A stretch of DNA of 64,000 nt from Acanthosepion esculentum (taxonomy: Eukaryota > Mollusca > Cephalopoda > Sepiida > Sepiidae). Under the pieces are notes generated by a model. It was not told the origin of the DNA, searched no databases, and saw only the letters and a program-made list of their open reading frames with translations. The stretch's first letter is position 1. Each line of letters begins with the position of its first letter. This document shows, one piece after another, positions 8,551 through 19,916 of this stretch. The DNA lies in assembly GCA_964036315.1 (NCBI GenBank), contig OZ038482.1:11521698-11585697 (forward strand), read 5' to 3'. The position numbers and the translations under genes were made by a program.

Positions 8551-10184
8551 GTCTATCTAGAATACATATATTACTGGTAACCCTTGTTACAGTTTCCTAA
8601 GAAAGTAACCAATTTTTCTAGACCTCAAAATTATTTTAGAGATAAATTCTGTTCATATTCTGGGGATGTCACTGCAACACTTCTTTTTTGCCTATTGCAC
8701 CATACATACATGATCTGACTAAATTCATTTCTGAAAGTGTGGAAAGCAGAACTGTAGAAGGAAAAAATTGGCTTACCTCCCAGAACAAAAGCACGCTTGT
8801 ATGTGTCTTGTATGTAAGAGATACTTAGAAGAAAACATGGCCAATCCAAAAGCTACAATTTAAGTACACTCTGATCTCATAGCTCAGGGATTTTTTTAAC
8901 ACAAATTTGTAGTTTATGCAAATTTCCAAACCTCAGCTACTTGATAAAATGATCATGAGAGAATAAGATAGGGGCAGCAGAGGCTGATGAGTCACGTGGT
9001 TGTGCTTTGTGTGTGGAGTTTCATAGTATTCTCATTGATTGTGATTAAAAAAACAGGGTACAACTGGTACCATCCCTTTTTGCATCCAGCATATTATATT
9101 CTGTCATTTTTTTGCACTTCAGTTTAGTGATTGTTTTATTGACATTTTTGTTCAGATGAATAGACATAAGCATTTACATTGTGACCCATGTAGATAATGA
9201 TGTGTCAGAATATGTCTAAAAGTAAGATCTATTTTTTCTTTGAGCTGAATATCTAGGAGTAAATATTACGACAATATTTGCAGTCAGAATTCCTCAAAGC
9301 ACGTTCTCTGGACACTTGGAGAAAATAGACAAGCTGGTTTTGAAATGGATTTGGTTAAAATAGAATTGCATTTAATTTTATGATTATTATTGATTATATT
9401 TACAGATGTAGTTATCAGCAATATTTAAATAATGTATTTATATTATGATTATATTTGTGGAAAGATAAAATTGATTTTATCTTTACCATTTAGTTATTGT
9501 AATAAACGTTATTTATTGATTATATTTTGAGATGGGAAAAATAATGACTTAACAATTAGGAAAGTGAATTTTTTGTATTTTTTTTTTTTGTGGCAATTTT
9601 TTACTTTTGCCAAAGTGCTTACCAAGGGAAGCCACTGAAATGATTTTCTTTGTTTCATTTATTTCTTATTAAATTTTCCATCTCATAGAAGAGATAAGGA
9701 AATTGGACATGGAAGTCTTAATGGCTATGATGACACATACCCTAAAAACTAAAAAACACTTGAGCCATGTTCTTAAATAGGCTTGTCAGATTGAGACTTT
9801 CATAAGAATGGCATGCCTGGTACCAAACTCCTTCCAAAATATCTAAACTGTCAACAACAGCTCTTTCATATCAATGACTAAAAATACTTCTGAGTGAATG
9901 AAGCCTGTAGGTCTTAGCGAGGACCATCCTTCTTCAAACATTTATTGACTGGTGCTACAGATTCACAAAGAAATTTACCAAAAAACAGAAACCATATCGC
10001 TTGAGGACTTCAACAACAGCAGCAATTAAAAGAAAAAGAACATAACCAAAGTGTTGACATTCCACACGACTTCAAACAAAAGGTTAGGAAGGAAACTCCC
10101 ATCTATAGTGGAAAGAGCAATAACAGTGAACTTGGGAGACCTACTTTCCTGAAAAATGTTTTAATAAAAATAATTTTTTTTTTT
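8551..10184. other. mostly unrecognised AT-rich DNA; weak candidate exon
   Basis: No mobile element recognised. One minus-strand segment (about 8853-8785) lies between TTGTAG and GGGAG/GTAAGC and is open in two frames, so it could be a small internal exon; without a homolog I give that little weight. TGAGTCACGTG at 8988-8998 overlaps AP-1 and E-box consensus sequences but may be chance. Long T-runs occur at 9579-9590 and 10168-10189. Confidence 0.35.
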
Positions 10185-10640
10185 TTTTTAAGCATTTCAC
10201 CCCAAGCAAGGTGGAAAGCCATTAGTACGTAGGGGGTTACAGAGGATTTGGAGCGAGAGCAGACAGGAGTGATAGAGGAAAGGATGAGGAGAAGGATAGT
10301 GGATAGATTGAGGCAACTGGAGATATCAATTGACATTACATTTGAATAGTTGGAGATTATATATATATCAGGGAAACAGGAATAGGGAAGGGAGTTCCAC
10401 AAGCAAGAGGTATGAGATATGAAGCTATTGGAGTAGAAGAGACGGCTACATTTAACAGTTTCAACAGTGAAAGGGTGAGAGCAGGATGCTTGAATTCATG
10501 AAGTCTGGGAACCAGCGAAATGCAGCTCATCGGAGCAATTACCGTGAAAGTATTTGTAAAAAAGACAGAGAGAGGCGACGGCGCGTCTGTGAGAGAGTGA
10601 CTGTAGACGAGATGCCAGATCAGGGCCAATGAATTTTCAA
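10185..10640 (-). mobile_element. CR1/L2-like LINE C-terminus
   Basis: Minus-strand frames give the end of a CR1/L2/jockey-type LINE ORF2: FFTNTFTVIAPMSCISLVPR, LHEFKHPA, LLKLLNVAVSSTPIASYL, then a WNSLP-like block near 10105-10130. The same region recurs at 36.0-36.5, 37.3-38.0, 47.7-48.2 and 51.7-52.0 kb. The 3' UTR contains the AAGCATTTCACCCCAAGCAA block shared by those copies. Confidence 0.7.
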
Positions 10641-11250
10641 TGAAAAATAGCACTGGCTGCTTGGTCAATGAATGCAAAATGTTTCCTTACAAGGAAATGG
10701 CTGTTTCCATTATCATTACAATCTGTTTTATTGCTTTTTATTAGAACTACTAAATATGTCAAAAGTACAGTATAGCATACCATATTTGATGGCATATAAG
10801 AAACAACTCCTCTAAAATTAGAAGTTAATAAATTTGTGGTAAATATATAAAATTAAATTTATTCTGAACAAAGCCAAATAGTGAACAATGATGAAATTCC
10901 CTGAATATTCAATGTAAGTTTTTTTTCTTTTAATAGTAGTTAGGATCTTCAAAGAAAGATTAACAGAAAATTAACTTGCCTGATACTGACAGCTTTGTTA
11001 GCCTAGTTAGTTCAAGCATCTGTCATGAAAGATGAGCTCCAAAGTTATATTAAGTTTGTCTCATTTGATAATGGATTCATTAAAAACACAAGAAAAAACA
11101 TTAATTTAGAAAGAGAAAACTAATGAAAACAAAAGAATTCTGCATGAAACACTTTATTTAATCCAAAGCGTAGATTCTTCTCCTTTCCATGTTCAGGGGA
11201 GATAACTCATATCAGAGTTATTACTCATCAATCTAGATTCACCTTTGTGA
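10641..11250. other. no recognisable feature
   Basis: AT-rich sequence with no repeat or coding signal that I recognise. Confidence 0.45.
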
Positions 11251-11254
11251 TGCT

Positions 11255-11467
11255 TTTTTTTATGATGTTCATACCAAGCAAGGTATTAAAGCCACCAAGA
11301 CACAAGGGGTTACTGGGTGTAAATGAGAAACGGAAACATTGCTAAGAAGTGAGAACAAAAGAAGAATCAGGAGGACAGTCGATACCAATTGACATTGCAT
11401 TTAATTTTTTTGAACATCAAAGTTGGCTGGAAAGCATGGATCCAAAAGGGAGTTTCACAAGCAAGAA
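11255..11467 (-). mobile_element. CR1/L2-like LINE 3' end, interrupted
   Basis: Carries the 3' UTR block (TACCAAGCAAGG..TTAAAGCC) and an ORF end similar to 37335-37560 (its LINE frame and TTGGCTGGAAAGCA match). It stops where the GC-rich LINE begins, so that LINE probably inserted here. Confidence 0.6.
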
Positions 11468-13310
11468 GAATCTGAGCCTGCAGCAGCCTGTAGCGACTCT
11501 CGCAAACTCTACCAGATGGTGAGACGGGCGAGCTGTGGAACTGCGGGAGTGAGTGAGATGCTTCGCTCCCATGATGGTGCTATTATCGCAGGTCTGGGTG
11601 AGTGGCTAAATCGGTGGAAAGAGCATTTTAACAAGCTACTCAATCATCTGACTCCAGCGACGGAAGTGGCCGTTGAACCGACTGATGAATATGACTGCAA
11701 CACACTTCACACTTCATCTACCGTTGGGGGTGCACCCCAACGGTAGATGAAGTGCGAGATATTCTGCATAACAACAAGGCTCCTGGTGAGGATGGTATAC
11801 CTGCAGAAGTATATAAAACCATACCAGATGTATTCGCCTCATGCGTGCATCATGTCTTCAATGCGGTCTGGCTCTCTGAGACCTACCCTGCCGATTGGAG
11901 CGAGGCCATCCTGCTACCTTTCTTCAAAAAAGGGTGATAGGAAACTCTGCTCGAATTATAGAGGAATCAGCCTCATCGACGTGGCAGCCAAAGTATTTGC
12001 AGTGCTTCTCCTGCGAAGATTTCAGGGCATCCATGATCTGCAAACTCGCCTGTCAGGGTGGCTTCTGCCCGGGCAGGGGATGTGTTGATCAGATCTTCAG
12101 TCTGCGGCGCACCCTCAAACAACACTGGGTATAACAGTAACCAACAGTCCTCTGCTTCGTTGACTTTGTGGCTACCTTTGACTCCATTGATAGAGGCTCA
12201 CTCTGGTGTATCATGGTGGCTGATGGCATGCCCGCTAAATTCCTTTGTCTCATCAAGGGCTACTACCGGTCGACGCTAGCCCATGTTCGTGCTTATGGTG
12301 AGGAGTCGGGGATGTTTGAGATAGAAGACTGGTGTGCGGCAGGGGTGTGCCCTATCCCCTACCCTATTCAACTATACAATCGACTACATCCTCAGCAAGG
12401 TCCTTTGGGGCTATACTGGAGTTGCGGTAGGTCGGAATGTCTGGGTCTCTGATCTGGCCTACACGGAGGACATTGTCTTGGCCGGATTGAACTGTGACGA
12501 TGTGCAAGCAGCGCCCTACCATCTGCAAGCTGCAGCACGGGATGTGGGTGTGACCATCAATGCCTCGAAGACCAAAGTTATGCCATCCCTGGTTGATCCG
12601 ATCAACTGGCAGACACTGACGCTGGATGGGGTGAATCTGGAGGATGTGCAGTCTTTCATTTATATCGGTTCAACCATTATACCATCCAGGCAGGATGCTG
12701 CTGAAGTTGAACGCTGTATAGGGACTGCAATGTCCGCATTCATGCATCTCAAGTGGTCATTATGGGGGCGACAAAAGATTTCTGCGGCTACGAAGGGGCG
12801 CATCTATCAGGCTATTGTTCGGACTATCCTTCTCTATGGCTGTGAAACGTGGCCACTTAGAGTGGTTGACCTACGAAGGCTTGATGTGTTCGACAACGAT
12901 TGCCTTCGCTGCATTCTGTGATGCCGCCGGATCGATCGTGTTCCCACAACCACTCTGCGTCGTCGCCTGAGTCTCCATCCTCTTCCACCCGTCCTGCTCC
13001 AGCGTCATCTTCGATGGTTTGGGCACACAGCTTGACGCCCGGAGGGAGAGCTCATCCGCGACGTACTTCTCCCTCCTTCTCTTCCTGGCTGGCAAAGACG
13101 TGTCGGTGGGCAGCTGAAGACGTGGGCTAGCACGATCAAGGATGACCTAGCAGTACTATCGGGTCTGCAAGTAGTTGGTCTTCGACGATGGAATCGCGCA
13201 CGCGAGTGGCTCGCCATTTCGTGTGACCTGGCTCAGGATCATGGTCCGTGAGGCTGTACTTGCTCGGGAGAAATCTGGTTCAACCCGACCAGGGTGAAAA
13301 CCAATACAAG
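11468..13310 (+). mobile_element. GC-rich 5'-truncated LINE (RT and C-terminus), frameshifted
   Basis: RT of a non-LTR retrotransposon spread over at least six frames. In order: a pre-RT segment with LGEWLNRWKEHFNKLLNHL (11.58-11.66 kb); VDEVRD and NNKAPGEDGIPAEVYK (11.74-11.82, the RT finger motif); FKKGDRKLCSNYRGISL (11.93-11.98); PGRGCVDQIFSLRR (12.07-12.12); ATFDSIDRGSLW (12.17); MRQGCALSPTLFNYTIDYIL (12.33-12.39); the catalytic box LAYTEDIVLAG (12.45), where YADD is expected; VTINASKTKVM; LLYGCETWPLRVVDLRRLD (12.83-12.89); then LRWFGH- and GGQLKTWA-type C-terminal motifs to 13.25 kb. No endonuclease is present. The altered catalytic box and frameshifts make it inactive. Visibly more GC-rich than all surrounding DNA. 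Clade not assigned; similar proteins occur in flatworms and molluscs. Confidence 0.85.
11710..11754. repeat. perfect palindrome, 20-bp arms, 5-nt loop
   Basis: 11710-11729 is the exact reverse complement of 11735-11754 around the loop GTGCA. The right arm encodes the expected PTVDEV residues of the LINE, so the left arm is the added inverted copy; it forces a frame change and an early stop in the upstream frame. Confidence 0.9.
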
Positions 13311-13329
13311 TCAAGTTTCCTACAGACAC

Positions 13330-13660
13330 AATGCCTGAAAACTATGACTACACTATTGCTGTTTCCATGAGACCTACCATATCACAGACACAAGGGCAAG
13401 CCATCATCATTCCCTTTGTATTTCATTGGTAAGAAAGAATTCCTATTTATATAGCTTCTTCTCAAGAGCTACTGATATGCGGGACTAACTCCTGAGGGGA
13501 TGTTTCTCTAGCCACTAGAATCTTCAGGTCTAGGATCAATCATTATCTCTCCTACATAATATCATAACCTACAATTCTTATGTCTATAAAACAACCCCAT
13601 TCAATAACGCTCTATCTTGTGTGGCTCTTGGGCCTTGTATTGGCTGAATTATAGCATAAA
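13330..13660 (+). mobile_element. CR1/L2-like LINE C-terminus, degenerate
   Basis: Plus-strand pieces read FFSRATDMRD, LRGCF and DQSLSLLHNI, matching the FFPRTATLWN..P.GCF...YNL..FKSR.N terminal motif of this LINE type. Stops break it throughout. Confidence 0.5.
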
Positions 13661-13867
13661 AGGAGGAGAAATATATTATTAAATAATAATATCATGATGG
13701 TGATAATTCTTCACCTCGAAATTTTCAACATGAAATAATGAAGAATATAAGAAAAGAATTTCAAGGTGCGTTAATGGTTATTACTTTACAAAATAGAATT
13801 GTTTAACCAAATTCAGATCCTGGCTAAGAGAGTTTGTTTTCACTTCCAACTGATGCCCTTGAGAAAG

Positions 13868-14150
13868 CTATTGAACCCCTCCCCTCTCCACTACTATGGA
13901 TAAAATAGCTGGAAGTGGAAAAGTCATGTCAAGAATTGAACCTTGTTTCCAAAATAACTCTACTGCCTTGCTTGGGGTGAAACTGATAAAAAAATGTCTA
14001 ATAGATGATTGGAACAAAATATCATCAGATACTATAGCATGATCTGAGTTGCCTCGATAACAATGTTGCGAAACATGACAAGATCTGCGAGAAGAGGTAA
14101 CAAACAAATCAAGTAAAGAAGCATGTTGCTCAAATTTATTAGGAAATTAA
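13868..14150 (-). mobile_element. possible LINE endonuclease fragment
   Basis: The minus strand encodes LFVTSSRRSCHVSQHCYRGN, followed by SDHAIVSDDILF. This resembles the end of the apurinic-type endonuclease domain (LDLF.TS..., SDH..V.) of CR1/L2 LINEs. SDH is the conserved catalytic block. Weak because it is short. Confidence 0.45.
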
Positions 14151-14204
14151 TCTCCAAATTCTCAGACACTAATATTGCTGTCACATATGGTTCGGTGCTC
14201 CCGG

Positions 14205-14645
14205 TATTTATTTAGAGATTCTTGATAAAATCCAAAGGAGAATCAGCAATATTATTGGTCCTGACCTGGCATCTCAGCTTCAGTCACTCCGCCACCACCA
14301 TAAAGTTGCTTCCCTGTGCCTTTTCTATAAATCCTTTCATGGTAATTATTTGCGTGAACTCTTCACTATGGTACCCAGACTTTATGAATTTAAGTGCAGT
14401 ACTAGAATGACAACAAGGTCTCATCAATTTACAATCGAATTGGCTAGACGTAAGTTCTGTTTCTTTACTCGTACTTCTTATTTGTGAAACTCTCTTCTGG
14501 CTTTTTGCTTTCCAGTCAAGTTTAATCTTCAAAAATGTAACTGCAATGTCAATTGTTATCTTATGCTCTCTTAAATTCTGTTCTTTTATTGTCCTTGCCA
14601 CAATTTGGTAAGGGGGTCTGTAATAATAACAACAACACAGTTTAG
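14205..14645 (+). mobile_element. CR1/L2-like LINE C-terminus with short-repeat tail
   Basis: In the frame of 14217 the plus strand reads ILDKIQRRISNIIGPDLASQ, LQSLRHHHKVASLCLFYKSF, VPRLYEFK and a degraded NSLLAFCFPVKFNLQK end, i.e. the C-terminus after the RT domain. It finishes with AATAATAACAACAACA (about 14621-14636), a typical LINE tail. Only a few stops are present, so it is better preserved than most copies here. Confidence 0.75.
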
Positions 14646-15744
14646 TCTAGTTACTTCTCTGCCAGCAGAAGTGATATTCCTGCTATTTATTCACACATAG
14701 CAATATGGTTGACATGGTACTTCCATCTCTGAACAATGGCTGAAACCGTGCTTTCCTTAGTTAAACAGTCCTCATTCCTTAATAATATTTTTCTTATATT
14801 CTTTCAAACTCAGTAACCCATGTGTGTTAGTGGCTTTATTGCCTTATGTGGAGTGAAATGATTATAAAAAACAACAATAAGCAAACTACTTCAGCTCAAA
14901 ATTCTGAAAAAAAGAATCATCTTTCATTGAAAATGATATGTAGGCTTCCTATGGCATAATGACCTTAAGAGCTTTAGCAATTTGCTTAAGTGGAACTCTT
15001 CTGTAATTGTCCTGGAAGAGCATCTTCGAAATGCATTGCCTTTGTCTTAAGAGTTTAGTTTTCTGTAAGTGCAAACTAACAGAATCCGTAAGAGAATATT
15101 CCGTTTTTCCTGGAAAGAATTCGGTTGTTGTTTTCCTTTTTAAGGAGAGCAAAAAGAAAGTATCAAAATTGCAAGTTACTTTACGTTTCTTGGTACGAGG
15201 AAAAAGGTTTCTGTTGATGCCTGTATTTCATTCATCAAGCTGATGGAATCTGTTTTAACGCTTAGAGACAGGGCAAAGTTTTTTCCTCTTACTGTTCAGC
15301 TCCAAGTGATAATTTGTTCCCTTTTACATTGCCTTCTTTGCATTGCTGAAAAGCAATTCATGTTAAAATGGACATCTGAAAAGTAACCTGAAAGAAAACA
15401 GCTGATTAGAGCATGATTTGCCCTGAATGAACTTGAGGAAATTTGAAGAAAATGGTAATGGCCAGCTCATCGGCTATCGAGCATAAAAATAATTTTTTTT
15501 CTTTTTATAATTTCAGTTTTCATCTGTTTCATGAAGAGCCAGCGTCATTCTTAAGTTTTGCTTCTATTGCATTCTTTCATCTTCATCTTAATACTTCACA
15601 CATATATTTGCTAATATATTTTTTGGAAAACAGCAAGGCAATTGTGTGTGCTACTAAATACAGGTTGTATTAAATATATGCTAAACTTGTCAAAATATTC
15701 AGGGTTATCTTTATTTAATTATTTTATTTGGAATTCAGTTTTCC
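14646..15744. other. no recognisable feature
   Basis: AT-rich sequence. The plus frames at 15007-15243 and 15443-15673 have no recognisable domain and overlap an opposite frame; treated as chance. Confidence 0.45.
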
Positions 15745-15930
15745 TGCCTTTAGAGTGATTGCCATCCAAAGCTAAAGAGCCCAGTCTCTTCTTCTGTTTA
15801 ACCCATAGCTGAGGGGAAAAAAGAGATGGATTCAAGACTATTTGTGCAAAAGTGAATTCAATAAAATACTTCAGGATTTGAACACAGCTTGCTGAGTTTA
15901 TTTTCCACACTGCTGTCATTGCACACCCAT
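15745..15930 (-). mobile_element. tRNA-derived SINE, family S1 (diverged copy)
   Basis: Contains the inverted S1 landmarks ATTGCCATCCAAAGCTA, TTTAACCCATAGCTGAGGGG and AGTGAATTCA, and a degraded B-box region (GGATTTGAACACAGC). The head near 15920 is largely eroded. Confidence 0.6.
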
Positions 15931-16204
15931 CCTTAAAATTTTCACTTGTCAGTCAGGGAGAAAAATCTCAAATGCTAAAATTGCAACTTTATAAAAAAAA
16001 TAAAAGTTCAACAAAAGAAGAAATCAATATAGAAAATGTTCTTAATCAACACCATCTACAGTGTTGCTGCTCAAATCAGACTCAAAGTTCATTCTCAGGG
16101 TACATCATCTTCCAGTCAAATACTTGTGGCTTAAAAATAACCGTTCATCCAGATTGTTATCCATAAATTAAAACCATGACAATTTTGTAGCAGTAAACAG
16201 ATTT

Positions 16205-16500
16205 TATTCTCTGGTTGTAACATACTGCTACAGATGAGTGAAGTCAAGTTGAAGCATAGGTGAGTGAAGTGGTGAACAGTTTAATGGGTGTCTTCCTTTT
16301 TGTGTTGATGCCAGGTGATCTTCTTGTCACACTTTAGTTTTTCTAGGTAGTGGCCACAGTCTTATAGAGAACATTGTTCTTTGTCTAATCATCCTTTTCT
16401 AAAAATGTAATTTATCTTCATTCAGTGACCTTCTTTGTCTGGTTTGTTTGCTCAGATGTTTTCCATTTAACAAGATATTGGCTGACACTGATATCACTAC
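16205..16500. repeat. direct duplication, copy 1
   Basis: Shares GAAGCATAGGTGA, ACATTGTTCTTTGTCT, TAATTTATCTTCATT and CTCAGATGTTTTCCATTTAA with 16535-16920, in the same order. The spacing is 333 bp at the left end and about 414 bp at the right end. Confidence 0.8.
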
Positions 16501-16534
16501 AAATTCAACAACTTTTACTCACAAAAATATTTCC

Positions 16535-16920
16535 TGTTTTTCTCTGTTTGGAACCTACTGCTATAGACAAGTGAGGTAGAGATGAAGCATAGGTGAGGAA
16601 TGAGGTGAACAGTCCAATGGGCATCTTCCTTTTGTGTCAATGTGAGGCAATCGTCTTGTCATTCTTTTTCTTTTTTTTTTTTGTGGGTAGTGACCACTGT
16701 CTTATAGTACACATTGTTCTTTGTCTTGTCTCTTTGTCTAAAAAGTAATTTATCTTCATTGAGTCACCTTTGTATGGGTAATTTGCCATAGTCCTTGTGA
16801 GAACCACTTCACTTAACTTATAGTTATCAGGAAAAATTAATTTCTGAAATCATTTTTATGACAGCTCAGATGTTTTCCATTTAACAAGATATTGACATCG
16901 CTACGTATCCTGTAATAACA
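16535..16920. repeat. direct duplication, copy 2 (with about 80-bp insertion)
   Basis: Second copy of the unit at 16205-16500. The extra sequence lies around 16775-16862. No transposon ends are visible at the borders. Confidence 0.8.
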
Positions 16921-17054
16921 GTAAAGGTTGAAATTTCAAACTTTATAAAATAAAATCAAGCATTATTAATTTTTAACACTGATCTCTTTCTTCTTCATTA
17001 CAATGAATCCAGCTGTCAATGAACAGAGCAGATCAGAAATAAAAAAAAAAATAA

Positions 17055-17135
17055 AGTTCCTGTTGAGACTCAAACATGCAACCCTTGGATACCTGTGTCA
17101 GGTACTTTACTGATTGAGCTACAAAAACTTTATAA
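17055..17135 (-). pseudogene. tRNA-like sequence (tRNA pseudogene or SINE head)
   Basis: The minus strand reads GTAGCTCAATCAGTAAAG (A box and D arm), an anticodon-stem-like GTACC/GGTAT pair around the loop TGACACA, GGGTTGCATGTTTGAGTCTC (T arm, B box) and, downstream, a long T-run that would terminate Pol III. Position 33 is not U, and the acceptor stem does not pair well, so it is not a functional tRNA. Confidence 0.55.
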
Positions 17136-17955
17136 CTGTTATAAGAGCAACTTTAACAATTTGAACTTACTTTTTTTTTTTCTCTCTGATTGCCACAATT
17201 ATTACAGTTTTTATGTACACCCATAATATTAGTAAAATTACTATGATTTTATTTTTTATTAGAGGAAGTATTGTCAATCCTTATTATAATTTTGGCTAGT
17301 TCTTTTTTCCCATCTTAATTTTAGTAGCTTCTCTCAACTATTCAAACTATAAATGTCTCACCAACCATCAGTGAACATCTAGTAATAATAATAAATTAAT
17401 AGCAAAAAATAAAATATTTCAAAAAGGTAATAAAACTCATGATAATGTTCGGAAGATGTCTTCTGTCAGACTTCCAAGAGGCATTGAGTAAATATAACAC
17501 ATTTTGCAACATTCAATTTAAGGAACAATTTTGGCAGAAATAATACTTTTATTAACTTTGAATCCTTTGTCCCTTGGCTCTCTGTATCTCAAATACTTTG
17601 CACTTGGCTAGCAAACTGATTGGACGAGCCAGAAAAAAAGTTCAAGATCTTTGATCTTTAATAAGCAAGCTCCAATGAACACCAAATGTAGACAGACTTT
17701 TCTGTCCATATATATTTGGAATAATTGTACGAGGCTCATTAAGCTTATTGGATAATATCTGCTTATCCTATTTCGGTGTGAATTTCTTAAAATGTGGCAG
17801 CATTATCATATGTTTTAGATGAAGGACATTTTAGATATTAGGCAAACCAAAAATAATTTTAAAAAGCACTGAAATAGCTAAAAAAAAACAGTAAAAAATG
17901 AAATGATATTTGAAATAATAGCTGGCTTCTCATTACATGTATTTATCTGCTAGGA
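17136..17955. other. no recognisable feature
   Basis: AT-rich; nothing recognised. Confidence 0.45.
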
Positions 17956-17959
17956 TAGC

Positions 17960-18090
17960 AAGCTAATCCCTGTTGCAAACTCCTGCTCAGGCCCATTTGT
18001 GTTTCTTCAGTACCCACAGAACCAACTTGTGATTTATATTCCAACTTGGATGAGTCAACCTTAGTTACAGTTACTGGGAGAGAGTGTAGT
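17960..18090 (-). mobile_element. S2 SINE remnant
   Basis: Inverted fragment of the long S2 SINE core: CTGCTCAGGCCCATTTGTG and CTTAGTTACAGTTACTGGG match blocks at 24796-24880 and the reverse complement of 52790-52900. Confidence 0.6.
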
Positions 18091-18104
18091 AATTTTTGAA
18101 GAAT

Positions 18105-18335
18105 CATTTTTAATACTTTTTAAAACCAAATAAAAGCAATTTATTAAAGATGATTTTTTAATAGCTAACTTTTTAAAATTAAATAAAAGTAATTTATTAA
18201 GGATTATTTTTTAATACCTAACTTTTTAAAACCGACTAAAAGTAATTTGTTAAGTATCTTTTTTTTAAGACATAACTTTCTAAAACTGAATAGATGTAAT
18301 TTACTAAGGATCCTTTTTTAAACCATGACTTTATT
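18105..18335. repeat. 53-54 bp tandem repeat, four diverged copies
   Basis: Units share TAACTTTTTAAAA, then A(G/A)TAATTTATTAAGGAT, then a T-run. Unit starts at about 18112, 18166, 18219 and 18273. AT-rich and old-looking. Confidence 0.75.
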
Positions 18336-19185
18336 TACTTGTCTCTTCAACTTTGGCATGATGTTTCAATGCTGTGTGCACTTTACTAATTCCTACGATT
18401 TCTGAATTCTGGAAATACTTGTTTACTTCTAAGATAACTGCTCCAAACATTGTAGGATTCCTTGCATTGCACCTGGAACCTTGCATAGATATGCTGTATC
18501 TTTTACTAAACTTATCAAATACAAATTTTTGTGTTCAAATTTTTCTTTTCCTCTTTGACTAAGAATTTCCATTTTCGGTGTGATGAAAAGTGATTAAACA
18601 CCAGTCATCCAAGTAGTGATTTATTAGTTACAAAAGCCTAAGACAAACGGTCAAACTTTCAAAACCGCTTTGACTCAAAGCCGATCTAAGAAATGTGCAC
18701 ACTCTGGCAGCCAACACTGGTTGGCTGGTATTGTTGGCTGTGATGAAATGTCCTTTCCTGTAAATGGAGAATTTGAAAGATTTCTCCATTCTCTAAGTTG
18801 GCTATTATAAAGTTGGTATTTGAAGTCAGATTTCATAATCGGCCTCTGGCAGTCAATGTGCTAAACATGAGAGCTGTATAAAATCGTTGATGTATTTATA
18901 TAAAAAAATATGATCCTTTATATTTTTGGCTCTTCCAATATCAACTACTTTCCTTTCACAATGCTTTGATTATGGAAAAGCAATATAAAGTTGTCAAAGT
19001 TGTATAAAGTGGTTAAATAATGAATGTGACATGTATGCAATTGATACAATAGTGTAATGGGTACACCTCCGAAAGTGTAGAAGCTCAGGACCTGGCAGCT
19101 GATCTTTCCTCTGATCCAGCTCTAACAGCTCAGTAGGAGAAAACTGGTTTGTAATATTTAATACTTTCAAATCTGAGCTAGTAAT
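18336..19185. other. no recognisable feature
   Basis: No coding or repeat signal recognised beyond short local repeats around 18.70-18.75 kb (TTGGCTG motifs). Confidence 0.4.
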
Positions 19186-19189
19186 GTTT

Positions 19190-19915
19190 CATCATCACCT
19201 AGTAGGCACTGAACAGTTTCCTCTCCCCCCAATGAAATTCTTTACTTTGAACATCTACTGGAACTTAAGCTCACCCCAGATCTCAAGTGGAACTCATATA
19301 GATGACCAATTGCTGAAGATGCTAGTAAAATGGTCAGTTCATTGTACTCCCTCCAGAAAGTACCCGACTCCTCCTGGCATGCTCTACCTTTAAAAGAGAT
19401 CAGACCAAAAATACAGTATTGCTGCCTTATTTGGACTAGAGCTGCTGCCCAATCCTCACTTCCAGACTTGACAGAGTTCAAAAACATTTACACCGCCTTG
19501 TGGTGATGAATTATTTTCCATCTTACTGCCACCCTTTCCTATACTCAAAACATTGTTAGCCTCCTGCTACTCTTTCGCTATTTCCATGGCAAATGTTTTG
19601 AGGAGCTACATTCCTTAGTCTCACCAGTTCGGATCGCCACAGCTAAGATCCGCTATGCCATGTTCACTGGGATGAATTATCCCCATTCTGTTCACATTCC
19701 ATTAGTTAGGAGAAAGTTGCCTTTGGACAGCTTCTTCCCAAGAATGGCTACTCTGTGGAACAGATGTCCAAAGGGGATTACTCCAATTTTAACCTCTTTA
19801 AGTCTGTAGTCAAACAATAATCCAAGATCTCATAATCAGAACTTCTTACCTCCTCCTCCTCTTACACTCATACAACAAACTCATTCAGTAACCCTCTGCC
19901 TTCAGTGGCTATTGA
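19190..19915 (+). mobile_element. CR1/L2-like LINE C-terminus (post-RT region)
   Basis: Plus frames read DDQLLKMLVKWSVHCTPSRK, then a KYSIAALFG-like block (the IRPKMEYCCHIW position), RSYIP..SHQF, then RMATLWNRCPKG-type residues and a hydrophilic end. This is the region after the RT domain through to the C-terminus of the same LINE type as 62.6-63.7 kb. Several stops interrupt it. It ends directly at the start of the F1 element. Confidence 0.7.
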
Positions 19916-19916
19916 T

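Noticed and set aside
8785..8853. Host exon on the minus strand
   Set aside because: Acceptor-like and donor-like sites are present, but no homolog is recognised and no neighbouring exons are visible; kept only as a weak note.
15007..15243. 78-codon frame as a small gene
   Set aside because: No motif, an overlapping antisense frame of similar length, no splice or promoter support.
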